DNA of 64,000 nucleotides from Isoetes taiwanensis (GCA_021234155.1 JAJEKV010000169.1:419344-483343), one strand, 5' to 3'; shown: positions 1-12,185, counted from the stretch's first letter. Notes: generated from the sequence alone by a model not told the origin. A program made the numbers and translations.

Positions 1-2230
1 GATTCATATGCTACAGATACGCTCCCCCCAACTCACAGTTCAAAAGTGCGGCAAATTCAAAATTCAAATTCCATGCCCATTTTGTGTTTCTTTTTTGTGC
101 TTTCTCTAGCAGTTTCTTGGTCAATCCATGGCCTCTCCTTTAATCCTATCATGCTGCAGATGTGCTCATTGGATCCGTCATGTGAAAATGAAGCAAAATA
201 TAGGAGGTTGAGAAAATACCTTCGAATGAACATGGTATGGATCGATTGCTTTTCTTGGCCTCCAAAAACACAACAAGAAAACAAAGTGTGGGGCAGAGGG
301 CGATTGCTTTTCTTTGCCTCCGAAAAAACCACGAAGAAGAAATCAATCCTTTACCTCTCATTCCATTGATTTGAGGAGCAGAAGTCTTGAGATACAGAAG
401 TCCGTCAGGAATCTGAGGTTGAACACTAAGAGCAAGAAGAAAAGAAGATTGCGCCACATGATAAAGAGGTTGAGCTGCAGAAAATGAGTGATGGCTCACG
501 AGGCGGCGGCCCGAGGCGGAAAGATCTGCGCCCGAATCTGAGGTTGACATCCAGAAAAAATGGGGCAATGAGGGACGATTGATATATTACCCTGAGGGCG
601 GATCGATGCAGCGGATCTCTCCACAGGAATGCTTCAATCTGGTCCAGCAAGTAGTTTCTTCAATGCACATATTGAAAGTAAGTACTTCTTGGACGTATCC
701 TTAAGGCCTGATCTGTATTCTAATGCATCTAAATTTTCATTGCTGATCTCCTCCCCTATAAATGATAAGAAGCTAGATTCAGCAAATAGTGACAATTCTT
801 CACTGGGTACAGACCATCATGCTTGCAGGCATCTTGATTGCACTCCAGGGTAGCATTTTCTTTTTTAAAACACGCCAAGCGTGATTTGCTCCTTGCCTTT
901 GTGATATTTTAGCTTAAAAAAGCCTTGGCTATTTAGCCCTCATCTATTTTTCGTATACTCCCCCAGCCTTGCATTAGATATGGATTGTAGTGGAAGAAAT
1001 CGGCAGCAAGCATCACCGTTCTCTGTGTTTCTTAGTTAGAAGTTACAGTGCAGTTCTGTGTTTCTTAGTTACAGTGCAGTTCGGCAACAATTCTGGCAAG
1101 TCTACAGTGCATATCAGCAACAATTTAACAATTCGGCATTTCTGGTCTGCAGTTCACTCTTCCCTGTTCAAAAGATGGTCTTCCCACTGTACCTTCGACA
1201 CCTGGGTATTTTGAATCCACCCGGTTTTCAGCAACGTGGTGAAACCACGGCAACCACCGGTCGCGGTCGGCAACCGCGAACCACAGTCCGCGTTTAATTC
1301 AGCATACACTATGGCTCCCTTACCTTCTGTTTACACAACCATCATAATTTTATCCATCCGGCCACAACGAAATCTGTAGTCAGCTGCTTATTAGATGAAC
1401 CAGGGAAAATCGTCTCTTTTACAATATAGGGCACTTGTTCACTTGGCTAGCTAGGGCTGACATTACCTTTGGCATGCTTTTTAGGTTTCAATTGGAGGGT
1501 TCTTCAATACTTCAGACTGAAGGGGTGTTATGAATATGGGCAGAGGTTTGATCTTCATCTATATGCTGATGCAGACATGCTAGCAATGGTTTCGGTGGGT
1601 ATTACACCTAAAATCCATAAGGCTGTTTTTGTAGCCTCCTTAATCTTTGCCCCTCCTCACTTTGTTTACTAGTTAAATGTCTCTCATATTTCTTATTATT
1701 TATTATTATTGTCTATTAATTTGTCTAATATTGTCTACGTTGCCTATTAGGACGGCACCAATTGAAGATTCATCTTGGTAGAAATCTCCGCATAATGCTT
1801 GCAACTTGCATATTGATTAAAGCTTTTTTGCAATTCAAAGTAAGTAGAATAGGTAATTCTTTGGTGCATTGCAATTTGACATTAAATCACGCTTGGCGTG
1901 TTTTGCTATGGCTTATATACCAATGTTTCTCCATATTCTTTACATTTATAAGCTCAAAAGAGCCAATTATGAGTGGGTTGACTGCTGATATAACATTAGC
2001 AAATGTTGTGAAAATGCATCTAGAACTAGAGATACTTCGTAAAAAACGTTTGTGTATATGAATGTTTTGCAGCCCTACAAATGCTAATCAAACATGATTT
2101 TCCTTACTATATTCAAATTAATAGTCAAAACGCCTACTGAATATGGGTTAAAGATTGTATTATTGCATAACATAAGATGGACCACCACAACACTACTTTC
2201 AAACAGGGGTATGCAAAAGTGGCGTGCTTT
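1..2230. other. Unassigned 5' stretch with short duplications
   Basis: I recognise no gene here; the ORFs are short and show no family motif. A unit of about 40 bp starting CGATTGCTTTTCTT occurs at 243 and again at 301, and a segment containing TTACAGTGCAGTTC is repeated around 1042-1083. A 21-bp sequence at 867-887 returns as its exact reverse complement at 1884-1904; its core CACGCCAAGCGTG is itself a small hairpin. The pair could be termini of a 1.04-kb mobile element, but I could not define target duplications. Confidence 0.4.
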
Positions 2231-2255
2231 TGGAACAGACATAAACCCAATTTAA

Positions 2256-2666
2256 ATGAATGATGGTTACAGGTCGTTGCGGTATTACCTTCCCCTGCTG
2301 ATGGATGGAAGAATAGCGGTAATTCACCACAAATTCACCCCCAGGGGCGAGGAAGGAGTATCGATGCTAATTGCGCTCTCAGGCTTTGGCCGGCATGCTC
2401 GGCTAGCTCCCACCGAGTATGCCATCCTGGTGAAGAGAGCGGTAGCACTCGATATTTTTTACTTCGCCATACCTTACAGACGGCAGGGAAGACTGGCAGT
2501 GACCACCGCCGCCTATACCTCCGAGCGAGGGATAGAAGATTTGGCGAGAGCCTTGCAGGGTGGATCGTCAATCAACGTCCTTAGGAACTTGGGTCATTCA
2601 GTAGGAACAACCCAAGTGAAGAAGTTCCTAGAGGATAATCCATCATACCGGCGATTTCAAGAATAG
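2256..2666 (+). CDS. Unknown 136-aa ORF upstream of a gypsy gag fragment
   Basis: The ORF starts at ATG 2256 and stops at 2666. It is clearly richer in G+C than the AT-rich DNA upstream, as is the gag fragment that follows, so both may belong to one element. The protein is basic and arginine-rich, with hydrophobic stretches such as VALDIFYFAIPYRR, and has no signal peptide or membrane helix that I can see. I do not recognise the family. It could be a 5' accessory ORF or a separate part of the gag polyprotein of the retroelement whose gag begins about 100 bp downstream, or a chance ORF in decayed element DNA. Its unbroken length next to decayed sequence is the main reason to list it. Confidence 0.4.
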   Translation: MNDGYRSLRYYLPLLMDGRIAVIHHKFTPRGEEGVSMLIALSGFGRHARLAPTEYAILVKRAVALDIFYFAIPYRRQGRLAVTTAAYTSERGIEDLARALQGGSSINVLRNLGHSVGTTQVKKFLEDNPSYRRFQE

Positions 2667-2730
2667 TTAGACTCTTGATCCCGGAAGCCTTTTTGTATTA
2701 ACATATTATATAATATGAATATAACTTCTT

Positions 2731-3534
2731 TTGCACTTTAAATGTTTTGTTGATGTATTTTTGTTCCGCAACTATACCAACAACACACATAATGCAAGAG
2801 AACAAATAAAACTAACCGTACAGCCACGGCCAATTGTGTATGCAGATAGGGAACAAAGAACAGTCGAGCAAAACAGGAGGCCCAACAGAGATGAAGAGAT
2901 CCCTGACAGGCAACCCCTTCAAAGGAACCTATTCGAAGGATATGGTCCCATGACCCCAGAAGAGGAGATGTCGCAGATGCGAACAGAACTGGACCAGATA
3001 AAGGCCATACTAGCAGCACAAGCATCATCCGGGACACAAACCACACCCCGAAAGTCGGGGAAAGACAAAAGGAGGAGTAAGAAAAGGAGGTCCCCCAGCA
3101 CAGAGACCTCCGACTCAAGCTCGCTCTCGGACTCTGAGTCCGAGAAAGAGGCCGAGCAGGTGCCGGACCGTAGAGACGGCAGACAGAAGGACACTAAGGC
3201 CCTGGATTACCAGAAGAAGGTAGACTTGGCACTGGGCAATGTATAGAAAGCCCGGAAACTCGAACAGTTCTCGGGTGAGAACAGATCCAGCTTAGAGGCA
3301 GAGGCATGGCTCGACAAAATGAGCGAGTATGGCAATGCCTACGGCATGAAGGATAAGGACAAAGGCAGGGTGGCAATAGCCAACCTGAAAGGGGCCGCAC
3401 GAATATGGTGGAAGGGCTATGCCAAGGCCCATGGCTTGAGCAGAGATAGATGCCGATTTAAGAAGTTCTCAAAAGCTTTCAAGCGCCACTATGTTCCTCG
3501 AGAACACAAGTCAAATATGATAAGTCGTATTTAA
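2731..3534 (+). pseudogene. Ty3/gypsy gag fragment, nonsense-interrupted and truncated
   Basis: The reading frame gives an acidic/basic low-complexity N-terminal region (KRRSKKRRSPS, then a Ser/Asp/Glu-rich run). It continues into a retrotransposon gag core: QFSGENRSSLEAEAWLDKM, then LKGAARIWWKGY, then FKRHYVPREH. This order of F-x-G, A-x-x-W-L and L-K-G-x-A-x-x-W-W is the capsid signature of plant gypsy gag (Retrotrans_gag). One in-frame TAG at 3244-3246 separates the two halves, and the frame resumes directly at 3247. The homology stops at about 3525, where the sequence changes to AT-rich DNA; no zinc knuckle, protease or reverse transcriptase follows. It is therefore a dead, 3'-truncated fragment. 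The start at 2731 is arbitrary, since the true start is not visible. Confidence 0.8.
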
Positions 3535-4254
3535 TTAAAGTGGGACTCATTCCATTCCCACTTTTTTTCGGAACTCTGTTATTTTGCACAAGAATGAGCA
3601 CCCCGACCCGAAAACTGTCCTTAATTCGAATTTTTGACTGTTACTGTGCATCCAAGCTTTCTCCCAGTTTTTGTCGGATAACGAGTCGAGTCCCTGTTTT
3701 GGGGCTTATTTGTCATCCAAAATAAGAGTTTTTCGCGTGAGGGTGAATTCCTTTACCATGACATTTTGGCTCTATTTTCTTAGGTGGGTAGACAAGAGAT
3801 CACAAATTCCAACAAAAAATAAGCAAATTGTTTACTTAATTACCAAAAAATACTAGTTTTGAGATACCTTATATTTATAAATGGGCTCATTACAATATAT
3901 ATTACAGTGGATGAAGCGACCATAGTGGTCGTATTATCACAATGATTACACCCTCTTCACACATGAACCACCTACTGCAAACGGCGGGTGGAGCTCTGTC
4001 CAAGTCACGGAGCAACTTACAGACGATAGAAATTTGTATGAGGAGTTCCTTCATAGGCCACGTGCTTGTATGTCCAACTGATGTCATCACCCTCTTCTCG
4101 GCATCTTTCTTCAATGAACTGGTCTTTTCATTGCTCCCAAGCATGTACTATCTGGTCGAGATAAGGACTGCAAAAGACAAAATCAAGTTAGTCAAGTGAT
4201 GCTACAGGCAAAAAAATTAAAATAAAACACAGTTCTTAGGGCCATTTTTGGAAA
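3535..4254. other. Gene-free interval
   Basis: No coding region is recognisable. The only structure seen is a short 6-bp inverted repeat (GTGGGA...TCCCAC) at about 3541-3562, just after the truncated gag. The rest is low-complexity AT-rich sequence. Confidence 0.5.
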
Positions 4255-4266
4255 ATACGGGGGAGA

Positions 4267-4688
4267 GCCTTTCTCAACTTCAGCGAGTCGAGAAAGGCGA
4301 CAAAGCAAAAACGCGGGTTTTTAGGGGTCGAAAGGCCTTTCTCGACTCATGAGTCGAGAAAAGCGGTTCAAGCGAAAAACGCGAGGTTTAGGGTCGAAGG
4401 CCTTTCTCGACTTCGCTTGAGTCGAAAAAAGCTCAAAAGCAAAAAGCGAGTTTAGGGATCGAAGGCCTCTCATTTCGCGAAATCGAAAAGGCAATTCAAA
4501 AGCCCGGCTCACGGGTTTTAGGGGTCAGAAGGCCTTTCTCGACTCGCGAGTCGAGAAAGGCAGTTCAAAGCCAGAAACACAGGTTTTAGGGGTCAGAAGG
4601 CCTTTCTCGACTCGCGAGTGGAGAAAGGCGGCTTAAAACGAAAAATGCAAGTTTGAGGGCCTTTCTCGACTCGCGAGTCGAAAAAGGC
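4267..4688. repeat. Tandem array of seven palindromic units (59-68 bp period)
   Basis: Seven near-palindromes start at 4267, 4335, 4400, 4465, 4532, 4600 and 4659. The best copy, at 4532-4561, is a perfect 30-bp palindrome: the arm GCCTTTCTCGACTCG is followed directly by its reverse complement. Units are separated by a purine-rich linker containing AAAACGCGAG-like sequence and the motif TTTAGGGGTC. Copy 4 is the most diverged. Each unit could form a cruciform in DNA or a hairpin in RNA. This is a mini-satellite-like array, not a CRISPR array, because the linkers are also repeated. No coding role is seen. Confidence 0.85.
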
Positions 4689-4705
4689 AGCTCAGAGTAA
4701 AAAAA

Positions 4706-5400
4706 AGGGCATAAATTTCCTACGTATTTTCCATGAAAAATAGACCCTCCCCATGTATTATCTAATGGACACATATCCAATGGACCCTCCCCCTTTCTAA
4801 TGGACCATACCATATAGCTATATGAAGAGGGGACCATTGGGCTCATATTTAGCTATGTAAAGAGTAATGCCTAATGCATATGTAAATAGCAACATATGCA
4901 CCTATAATGCACATTATAACCTACAAGAGCCTATTAGACCTATGCATTAAATCTATTAATATGCATTAGACCTATATATTAATATATACTTGTCCCCATT
5001 TTGTGTCAAAATGGGTTAAACAAGGTGTAAATTATATCATGATCTTCGCAAAGTTAAATTTTTACCTTACAATAAGAATATATGCCTAGAAAACGTGCAC
5101 CATGGCAACGTAATGTTTAACGTGTGAACATAGTAGCACACACATGAACCTTAGGCACATTTTCTACTATACACTATAATGTATACACTATAATGGTAAA
5201 AAATCATAGGTCTAATTTTAAGGGTTTATGTGGAACGCGTGAACATATAGTAATGTATAAACAAATATGTCAAATTATAATGCCATATTCATATTTAATA
5301 TTTAATGATCGTTTTTAATATTTAATAATTGTTCTTTCAACGTCGTTTTCATACACTACTTTTTTTTTCTCTACCCCGCCTTTTTTTCCCGCCCATGCTT
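4706..5400. other. AT-rich gene-free interval
   Basis: Strongly AT-rich, with simple duplications such as TATACACTATAATG repeated near 5168-5194 and repeats of AATGGACC around 4760-4835. No gene seen. Confidence 0.5.
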
Positions 5401-6600
5401 GAAATTTGAACTTTGGTACATACCTTTGGAACTGTTCTTTTGGGTCGCCCTGCTTCCAGAGTGCTGCAGCTTCAATACGTGAGTGCAATTCTCCATAGCT
5501 GAGCTTGAATCATTCGGCACCTTAAAACACAGGCGGAAGCCGGAATTTACAGAACGGCCTGCTTCACAGATGCTTGGCAGGTGACGAACTCACCCGAATC
5601 TGCAGCTTGGCCTGCTTGAAGATAAGGCATGAAGTCGCAGAGATATGCATTTGGTCGCAGAGATATGCATGGGTGAAATCGAGCATTTCCATGCTCCTCT
5701 GCATCTTCCTCTTCCTGCTCCTTAGCACTGCAGAAAAGCCGAGTCTGCTCCATCTTCTATGGAAAGAAGGGAAATCTATACATCGTCATATTTGAGCCCA
5801 TCAAAGCATTGAAATAAATGCCTATTAACTCGAATACCGCAGAAACTTTCAAGAAAATCGTGGAAAGCCCCATGCTCAGTAATGACATTGGAATGCAGAG
5901 ATATTCTAACGGGATCGAAGAGCACAAGGCGGCCTTATTACCCTGTAAAACTCCAGAAGGACGTTCATGCCACGCATGCAGATCTGCGGCTCTATTCTAA
6001 GAAACTTGCAGAAAGAGGAGAAATACCTGCTTCTAAGAAAGTTGCAGAAAGAGTAGAAAGCATTTGGGCGGCTTCTTGGCGATAGATTGAACGCACAGAT
6101 TCGGCAGGAGAAGCACAAGGTCTTCTGTGTTGGGTGAGAATGGGAGGCCGCGATAAGCTCCTGAATCAGGTGTTCCAGCTGAAATACACGTCCAAAAGCT
6201 TAGTGCGCCAAGCCAAGAAATGTGAGAAAGAGGAGAAAAATGAAAAGCTGAAAGTGAAGTAGGCGATTGAGAAGGCAATAAGATGCAGAATATTAGCAAA
6301 TCGATGCAGAATATTAGCAAATCAAAGGCCGGCATCGTAAAGGCTTAAGATGGAGCGCTTGCTGTTAAAAGATTTCGCAGACCATGGCCGGCAGCACTTC
6401 TTTGTCTACTCCAGAAGGGCAGTTTTGGGCAGGGGAAGATCTGGCTATGGCAGACTTGCAAGAGCAGTGGTCGGTCATGTGACTAGAAGGCAGAATAAAA
6501 GCGAGAGGTTGAGTGTGTCTGCCTCCGCCGCCTCCATTTCCTCCTCCAAATCCTTAGTGTGAAGATATGGCCCACTTTTTTTTGTCTTATGCCCTGACAC
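5400..6600. other. Unassigned stretch with short tandem duplications
   Basis: Composition rises toward that of exons, but no ORF here matches a family I know. Short tandem copies are present: a 19-bp unit around 5633-5670 (GGTCGCAGAGATATGCAT), a unit of about 33 bp around 5994-6060 (TTCTAAGAAAGTTGCAGAAA), and a 22-bp unit around 6282-6325 (ATGCAGAATATTAGCAAATC). The 70-aa ORF at 6350-6562 is basic and then Ser/Ala-rich, and is not recognised. A decayed gene fragment is possible. Confidence 0.35.
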
Positions 6601-7210
6601 TGACACTGCAAAGCAATCATAAAAGAGAGGTGCAGTTAGGCTATCTAGCTCAAGGTTATTGGCAAGTCCTTTTTAGTGCATCCACTAGATAGGAATACCA
6701 TAAACAATAGAACATGGGACAAAAATTCTTAGTGTGAGCTTTTTAAGCACTTCTACTTGTGGTATCTACAACTAATGTAGAATATGTAGCTCCACCAAAT
6801 AATGTCATGTACCCACATGTAGATTGCCTTGTATCAATGATGCCTCCCAATCTAAGACATAAAACATGTTAGTTCTATGTCAGCATTGTAAACAAGCCTA
6901 GCTACCTCAACACCATTTTGGCTGCAATGCAGTATGCGCTATTTGGATTGCTACTCAGCAGGTTGACAACATATAGAAACACTGGATTTATAAGCAGGAA
7001 TTCATTAATTTGAAAACTGAAGCTACCTAACATGACAAATTTTACATAAGAAACTTCCATAGCCATAGCTAGGCTTCAAAAAAGTGTTTCATGACCCTAT
7101 GCCTCTCTAATTCGCATGCGCACCCAGTTCCTATTCATGTGCATCAGCATGAAGCCTCTTACCTTGCAATGCAATTGCCCTGATGCAGCTCTTGCATATC
7201 ACCGTTCCAT

Positions 7211-7342
7211 TAATATGACATATTTAACAAAATATAGACTTATTCAAATCTAATAGATATATTTTAAGGATGCCATGATAACTTTATAAGTTTTTTCTTT
7301 TTACTCTTGTTGAATTCAATAATATTAGCAATTCATCTTGTT
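7211..7342 (+). repeat. Dispersed repeat, copy 1 (inverted relative to 13671-13796)
   Basis: About 130 bp here, running from TTAATATGACATATTTAAC to TTGAATTCAATAATATTAGC, matches the reverse complement of 13671-13796 with few differences. The two copies lie 6.3 kb apart in opposite orientation. They may be members of an AT-rich element family, or inverted ends of one large element; I cannot decide between these from the window. Confidence 0.7.
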
Positions 7343-7945
7343 GATGCGGCTGGCTGTTTTGAGAATGAGAAGAAGGTTGTCTGTAATGAGAAGAAATAAC
7401 CACAACTTTATGAATGGGTGAGAACATAGCATGTTGAACAGCAGATAGAAGACTCCATGATTTGATAGAATTTCAGACAAAGTATATTAGATAGAACAGG
7501 GATGTGCACAAGAACATCATGTATCGCTCATTTAATTTGACCAACAATTGCGTGATCTTTGCAATCATGTTTGACTTGTATGAGCCCCGGGACTTGTATG
7601 AGTGCTAACACGGGATAAACACATCTTTATCAATAAGTCTGGAAGCATTCTTTGATACTTTTGCTAAAAATCCCAGTGCTCATACAAAGAAACATGATTG
7701 CAAAGATCACGCAATTGTTGGTCAAATTGAATGAGCGATACCTGATGTTCTTGTGCACATCCCTGTTCTATAAAGCTCTTTAACATACTTTGAGTCTGAA
7801 ATTCTATAAAATCATGGAGTCTTCTGTCCGCGATATGAATGGTGAGAAATTCAACATGCTCTGTTCTCACCCATTCATAAAGTTGTGGTTGTTTGTTCTC
7901 ATTACAGACAACCTTCTTCTCATTCTCAAAACAGTCAGCCTTCTT
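7343..7945. repeat. Large foldback: arms of about 230-260 bp around a 0.1-kb spacer
   Basis: The left arm (about 7343-7575) and right arm (about 7684-7945) are inverted copies. GGCTGTTTTGAGAATGAGAA on the left pairs with TTCTCATTCTCAAAACAGTC on the right, and GCAATCATGTTTGACTTG on the left with the complementary AAACATGATTGC on the right. Indels of 1-20 bp interrupt the match, for example at the segment before the repeated GAAGACTCCATGAT. The right arm read on the minus strand holds a 68-aa ORF (7664-7870) that I do not recognise. A transcript through the region would form a long hairpin. Confidence 0.8.
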
Positions 7946-7949
7946 CTCA

Positions 7950-10290
7950 TTCTTATAACACTCATTCTTCTTCTTTTGACAATCATTCCTTGGGCTTTCG
8001 TCTTTGGGTTCAAAGAATTTTGGACTTGATTTTAATCATTTCTATAATTAGTATACAAGTTTATCTTTAAATTAGAAGTATAATAATTATCAAAACTTGC
8101 TTTCTAAATTAATTTTCATTTGAATGTATTTAGAATTAGCCATCTCAAGAATATAAAATTTCAATTTTCAATAATTTAACAGATTTAAAACTTGGCAATC
8201 AATTTAATCAACCCTTTTAATTTGGGATTATCCGGTATGATCAAAAAGATTTTTGGATTTTTTTTTAGTCCAATTTCCTAAGGTTTAAGGGGAGTTTGGC
8301 TGCCTGGAATATTTCCGATGACCCAAAAATCAGTAATTTAGATTTTCTATGATTTTGAAGAGGGAATTTCTGGGAATTTCAAGCTGCCATGTTGAATTAT
8401 TTCTTTTTTGGCATCGAGGCCTTGCATGTCGGATGGAAGGGACGTCCATGAGCTATTTGGAGGCCATCATCCAAAACTTTGACTGGCTTAGATGTTCATT
8501 GGCCAATATCCGGAGAAGAGATTCCCTGGCATTCGAGGGCTTTTATGAAACATCCAAGGCTTCTCATCGATTCTCTATTTGTCTGATAGGTATGGTGAGC
8601 ATCCTTTTTTTTTTGTCTGCTCTGCTCTTCATAGAGTTCCAATCCTGCTTGAGAGTTGTTTCTGTTTCCATTTTCATTCTTGCAGGTTCAGTTCATGTGT
8701 CTTTGGATTCATGGCTTCAATATTGATACTTCACTATGGTGCCGATCATCCGGCCTAGGTTCTAATCCATCAGAAGCTTTCCTTCTTCCATGGATCGGAA
8801 AGAACTCTATTTTTTTTTTTGGTGGTGTTTCCTGTGGATCTGCTTCACTGCCACTGGATTTACTTCGTTGCTACTTGAAGTTCATCGTCGTTTTTGAAGC
8901 ATCCAGCATGGCATGGAGCACAGGACTGCTACGGTTAGTGTTCGTGGCACCCAGAATCGATGTTTTTATTTATTATTCAGAGTGGTATTTTTTAATGAGA
9001 GCTATAGCCTACTGTAGGGGATTGCAAGTGTGTTTAATCTAGAAGCTGGTATTATAGTGAATCTGCATGGCAACACTGGTCCTTATATTGTTTATTGTTT
9101 GTGTAAACTAATTTGCTCATCTCCTTTTGTCTTGGCTCCAGATATGACTCCTACAGGGAAGTTCTTAAAACAAAGGCCTCACTATCTTTAGCTGCATTAT
9201 CAGTGTATGAAAAGCTTTTAATTTTGCTAATCTACACCAGTTGTAAGTCATGGAGTGAGGTTCCCGGCCTTTCTTCTCCCATCCCATAAACTGTTCCGAC
9301 AAGGATTCATAGACTATTCTAACAAGGAGGTATATTTCCTCTGTTGTTTTTCATGTTTATGGCATCTTTGGCTGGGCCTTTGGCTGCAGTGGGATTGGAT
9401 TCAAAGCATATCGGGAAAAGATACACATGGATAGTGCATTTCGTCTGCCATCTAAAATTCATGCATACAGATTTATACAAAACAGGCAAAGGACATCTTC
9501 CCAAGTACTCCGTTCTCATTTTCATGTTATCCTCTGTCAAAGCTTTTAACATTGCTTATTCTCCTCCCAATTGGTAGTGAAGATCATTCTCATGTGACTT
9601 TCTGTCAAAGCTGTAACGGTGTTTATTCTCCTTCCAATTGGTAGTGAAGATCCCTTCAAATCGATCTTTAATACTGGAATGTGCCTACAGTTCATGCTCA
9701 AGGTTTTCAATGTTATTTTCTTTTACAAAAGCATGGTTGCTTAGGTTTATGTGATGTTGGGATTTGCAATGATGATCGTGAGTTTATAAACAAGAAATAT
9801 CGACATTATTCTTTATTTTCTTTATTTGGTCATAAATAAATAGAGGATTTATCTTAACAAATGCATCCTCTACAACTAGCTCGCTATGATGATGGGATAT
9901 TGCTGGCTATGCAAATTTATTTGCACGTGAGCTACTGCATTAATGCATTGCATCGTAGGAATGCAATTCAGAAAGTTGCCCATGGTATCATTGTGACAAG
10001 GATCTATCTACAGAGATTCAGAGATTCACTTGCATTAACTTATATGTTGTGGTAGAGAGTGTATAGATACAATAGATATGACTTATCTGTCCACTAACAC
10101 ACAAAGAGCTTTTTTGTAACATTGTAACAGGTATAACAACTAATTCTTTCATGTGTTTGATGCGCTAATTTAAGTTTTCCTTTTCAGGAGTTTTGAAGAG
10201 CAAGGTGAATTGAAAAGCTCATACGGAGGCTTATTAGTTGGTAGAGGCAGAAAAGGCATGTTGATGTGGCTGAACTAGAAAAGGGTCCCC
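7950..10290. other. Gene-free, AT-rich interval
   Basis: No protein family is recognised in either strand. A duplication is visible around 9535-9655, where TTCTCCTCCCAATTGGTAGTGAAGAT recurs with small changes about 70 bp later. Short ORFs at 8349-8726 and 8656-9042 have no recognisable motif. Confidence 0.45.
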
Positions 10291-10560
10291 GATTTCCTTT
10301 TCCCATACATAAAGCCAATGCAGGATGGGCCACTTGATAAAATGCCAATCCTTTTTCCATACATAAAGCCAATGCAGAGGTGGGCCACTTGATAAAATGC
10401 CAAGTGGTTGACACGTTGAACCCCCCTCATGGCCAAATAATGTCTTCATGCTGGAATAGCAACTTCATAAAATGCCAAATGGATGTCGACATGTTGAACC
10501 CTCTAATGTGATGTCAAATAATGTTATCATGTTGGAATGGATACAAAACTATGATAATTG
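10290..10560. repeat. Tandem duplications (about 60 and 70 bp units)
   Basis: The segment with CATACATAAAGCCAATGCAG and GGGCCACTTGATAAAATGCC is present twice in a row (about 10304-10347 and 10358-10402). A second unit containing ATAAAATGCCAA, GTTGAACCC, AAATAATGT and ATGTTGGAAT follows and is also doubled (about 10390-10460 and 10466-10540). Local slippage or unequal exchange is the simplest origin. Confidence 0.7.
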
Positions 10561-10727
10561 TTTTGTGTAAGGACATTTGCCTCTATTTTAGAAATGTGAA
10601 ATTATTGAGGTGTTAACCAACATTATGCCACTGACGGTGTTTGCCCACATATTGGCTGCAAATGTATATGACAGGAAATTACATATCTGGCAATCCTTAG
10701 AAAGCCTGCGCAGAGATGGAGATTTCT

Positions 10728-11460
10728 TATGATGCAGTGCTATGCAGTTTGGATGTTCTCATATATAGTTTGCTCTTATTTGTAGATTTGCTTCATCCTA
10801 CTGGTAAGATATATCTTCTTGGTACATTTTTTTGCAGTTGTTTTGCAATTGCATTGTAGATAATGAAGCCACATGCCTGGTACATTTGTTGGAGTCTTGC
10901 AATTGCATTGTACGTAATGGAACTACAGGGCAAACACATGCTAGGGATTCTTGGTAATTCAATTGCTAGAGCCTGATCCGATGCTATGCAGTTTGGATGT
11001 TCTTAATGAACAGTTCACTTCTATTTGAAATTTTACTGGTAAGATGTATCTTCTATGTACATTTGTTGCAGTTGTTTTGTAATTGCACTTAGATAATCCC
11101 AGGCTTGGTTTGTTGCAGTTGCTTTGCAATTCCATTGCCTCTGGTCTTACCTTTGTTGTTCAGCTGACATGAGCATGAAGGTATGTCTTCCCATCGCCCA
11201 ATTGTCATTCTAGATGTCATGTAACATGTTCAAACAAATTAAATCATCGTTGCAATTTCCCTCAGTGTTCTTTCCATCTTTCTAGCCTCTAATTTTTGCT
11301 TCAGAGTTTCTATGCATGGTAAATATGGTACAAACTGTGATTAATAACTTGGATGATGCTCCTTGGTGTTCTTTCCACATTCTCTAGATTTTAATCTTTT
11401 GATGCATGGTAATTTGGTGCAGATTGTGATTAATAGCTTGGATGATGCTCATAGTGAACT
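10728..11460. repeat. Imperfect tandem duplications
   Basis: A unit containing GCTATGCAGTTTGGATGTTC and a GGTAAGATATATCTTC-like run occurs at about 10738 and again at about 10984. A second unit containing TGTGATTAATAACTTGGATG occurs at about 11336 and again at about 11425. No gene is seen in or around these copies. Confidence 0.6.
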
Positions 11461-12185
11461 CATAGATCACAGTATACAGTAGGGCAGCTGCAATTTGTCA
11501 GCTCTTATCCCTCATTTAGCAGACACTAAATCCTTGACAGGTCTGTACATCTTCTTTAAGTTTGTATTTGCAACTTGGAGTATTGTTTATTATAAAAGCA
11601 ATTTGGGCCATGTTGTTTGACATGCTAAAAGCAAGGAGAATCTGAGAGTGAATTCTCTCTTTAAATATATTCAAGTAAGACTTGGTTAGATAATGTCTTA
11701 ATAACAATGAAACCATTTTGGTCAATATCTCCTGTTAGGAACAAGGAAAACTTATGTTTCTAAAATGGATCAAAGATTGCTCAGTTGCAAGGGATGACCA
11801 TTTTCATAAGAACAAGGGCCTATCGAACATTCCAGTTTTGTCTCTAGATTGTGCAAATAGGAATATGTTGGATGTCTAACCAAAAGCAGATGTGGATGCT
11901 TAGATTTCATTGACTAGGGGCACATTCTGAACATTCATGTTCTCTTCTCTGGGCAAAGTTTCTTTAACAAAAAGACAAGGAGCAATGGATAGTGCACTAG
12001 AATCAATGTTTTAACTATACGACCTCAAGCTACATGATATGAAAGACAAGTACGACAAGCACCTCCATCCAAATGGAAACCAAGTTGTAAACAACGAAGC
12101 CAATCACCGTTGCAGGGATAATAATGTCTTTTGCATGGTCTGTATCAATGACTTTGTAGTTATGTGTAATAGACAAAGGCCCTGT
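11461..12185. other. Gene-free interval
   Basis: No gene, RNA gene or element terminus recognised on either strand. Confidence 0.4.

Noticed and set aside
4267-4688. CRISPR-like array of palindromic repeats
   Set aside because: The sequence is a plant nuclear genome, the linkers are themselves repeated and no cas genes are present; it is a tandem satellite.
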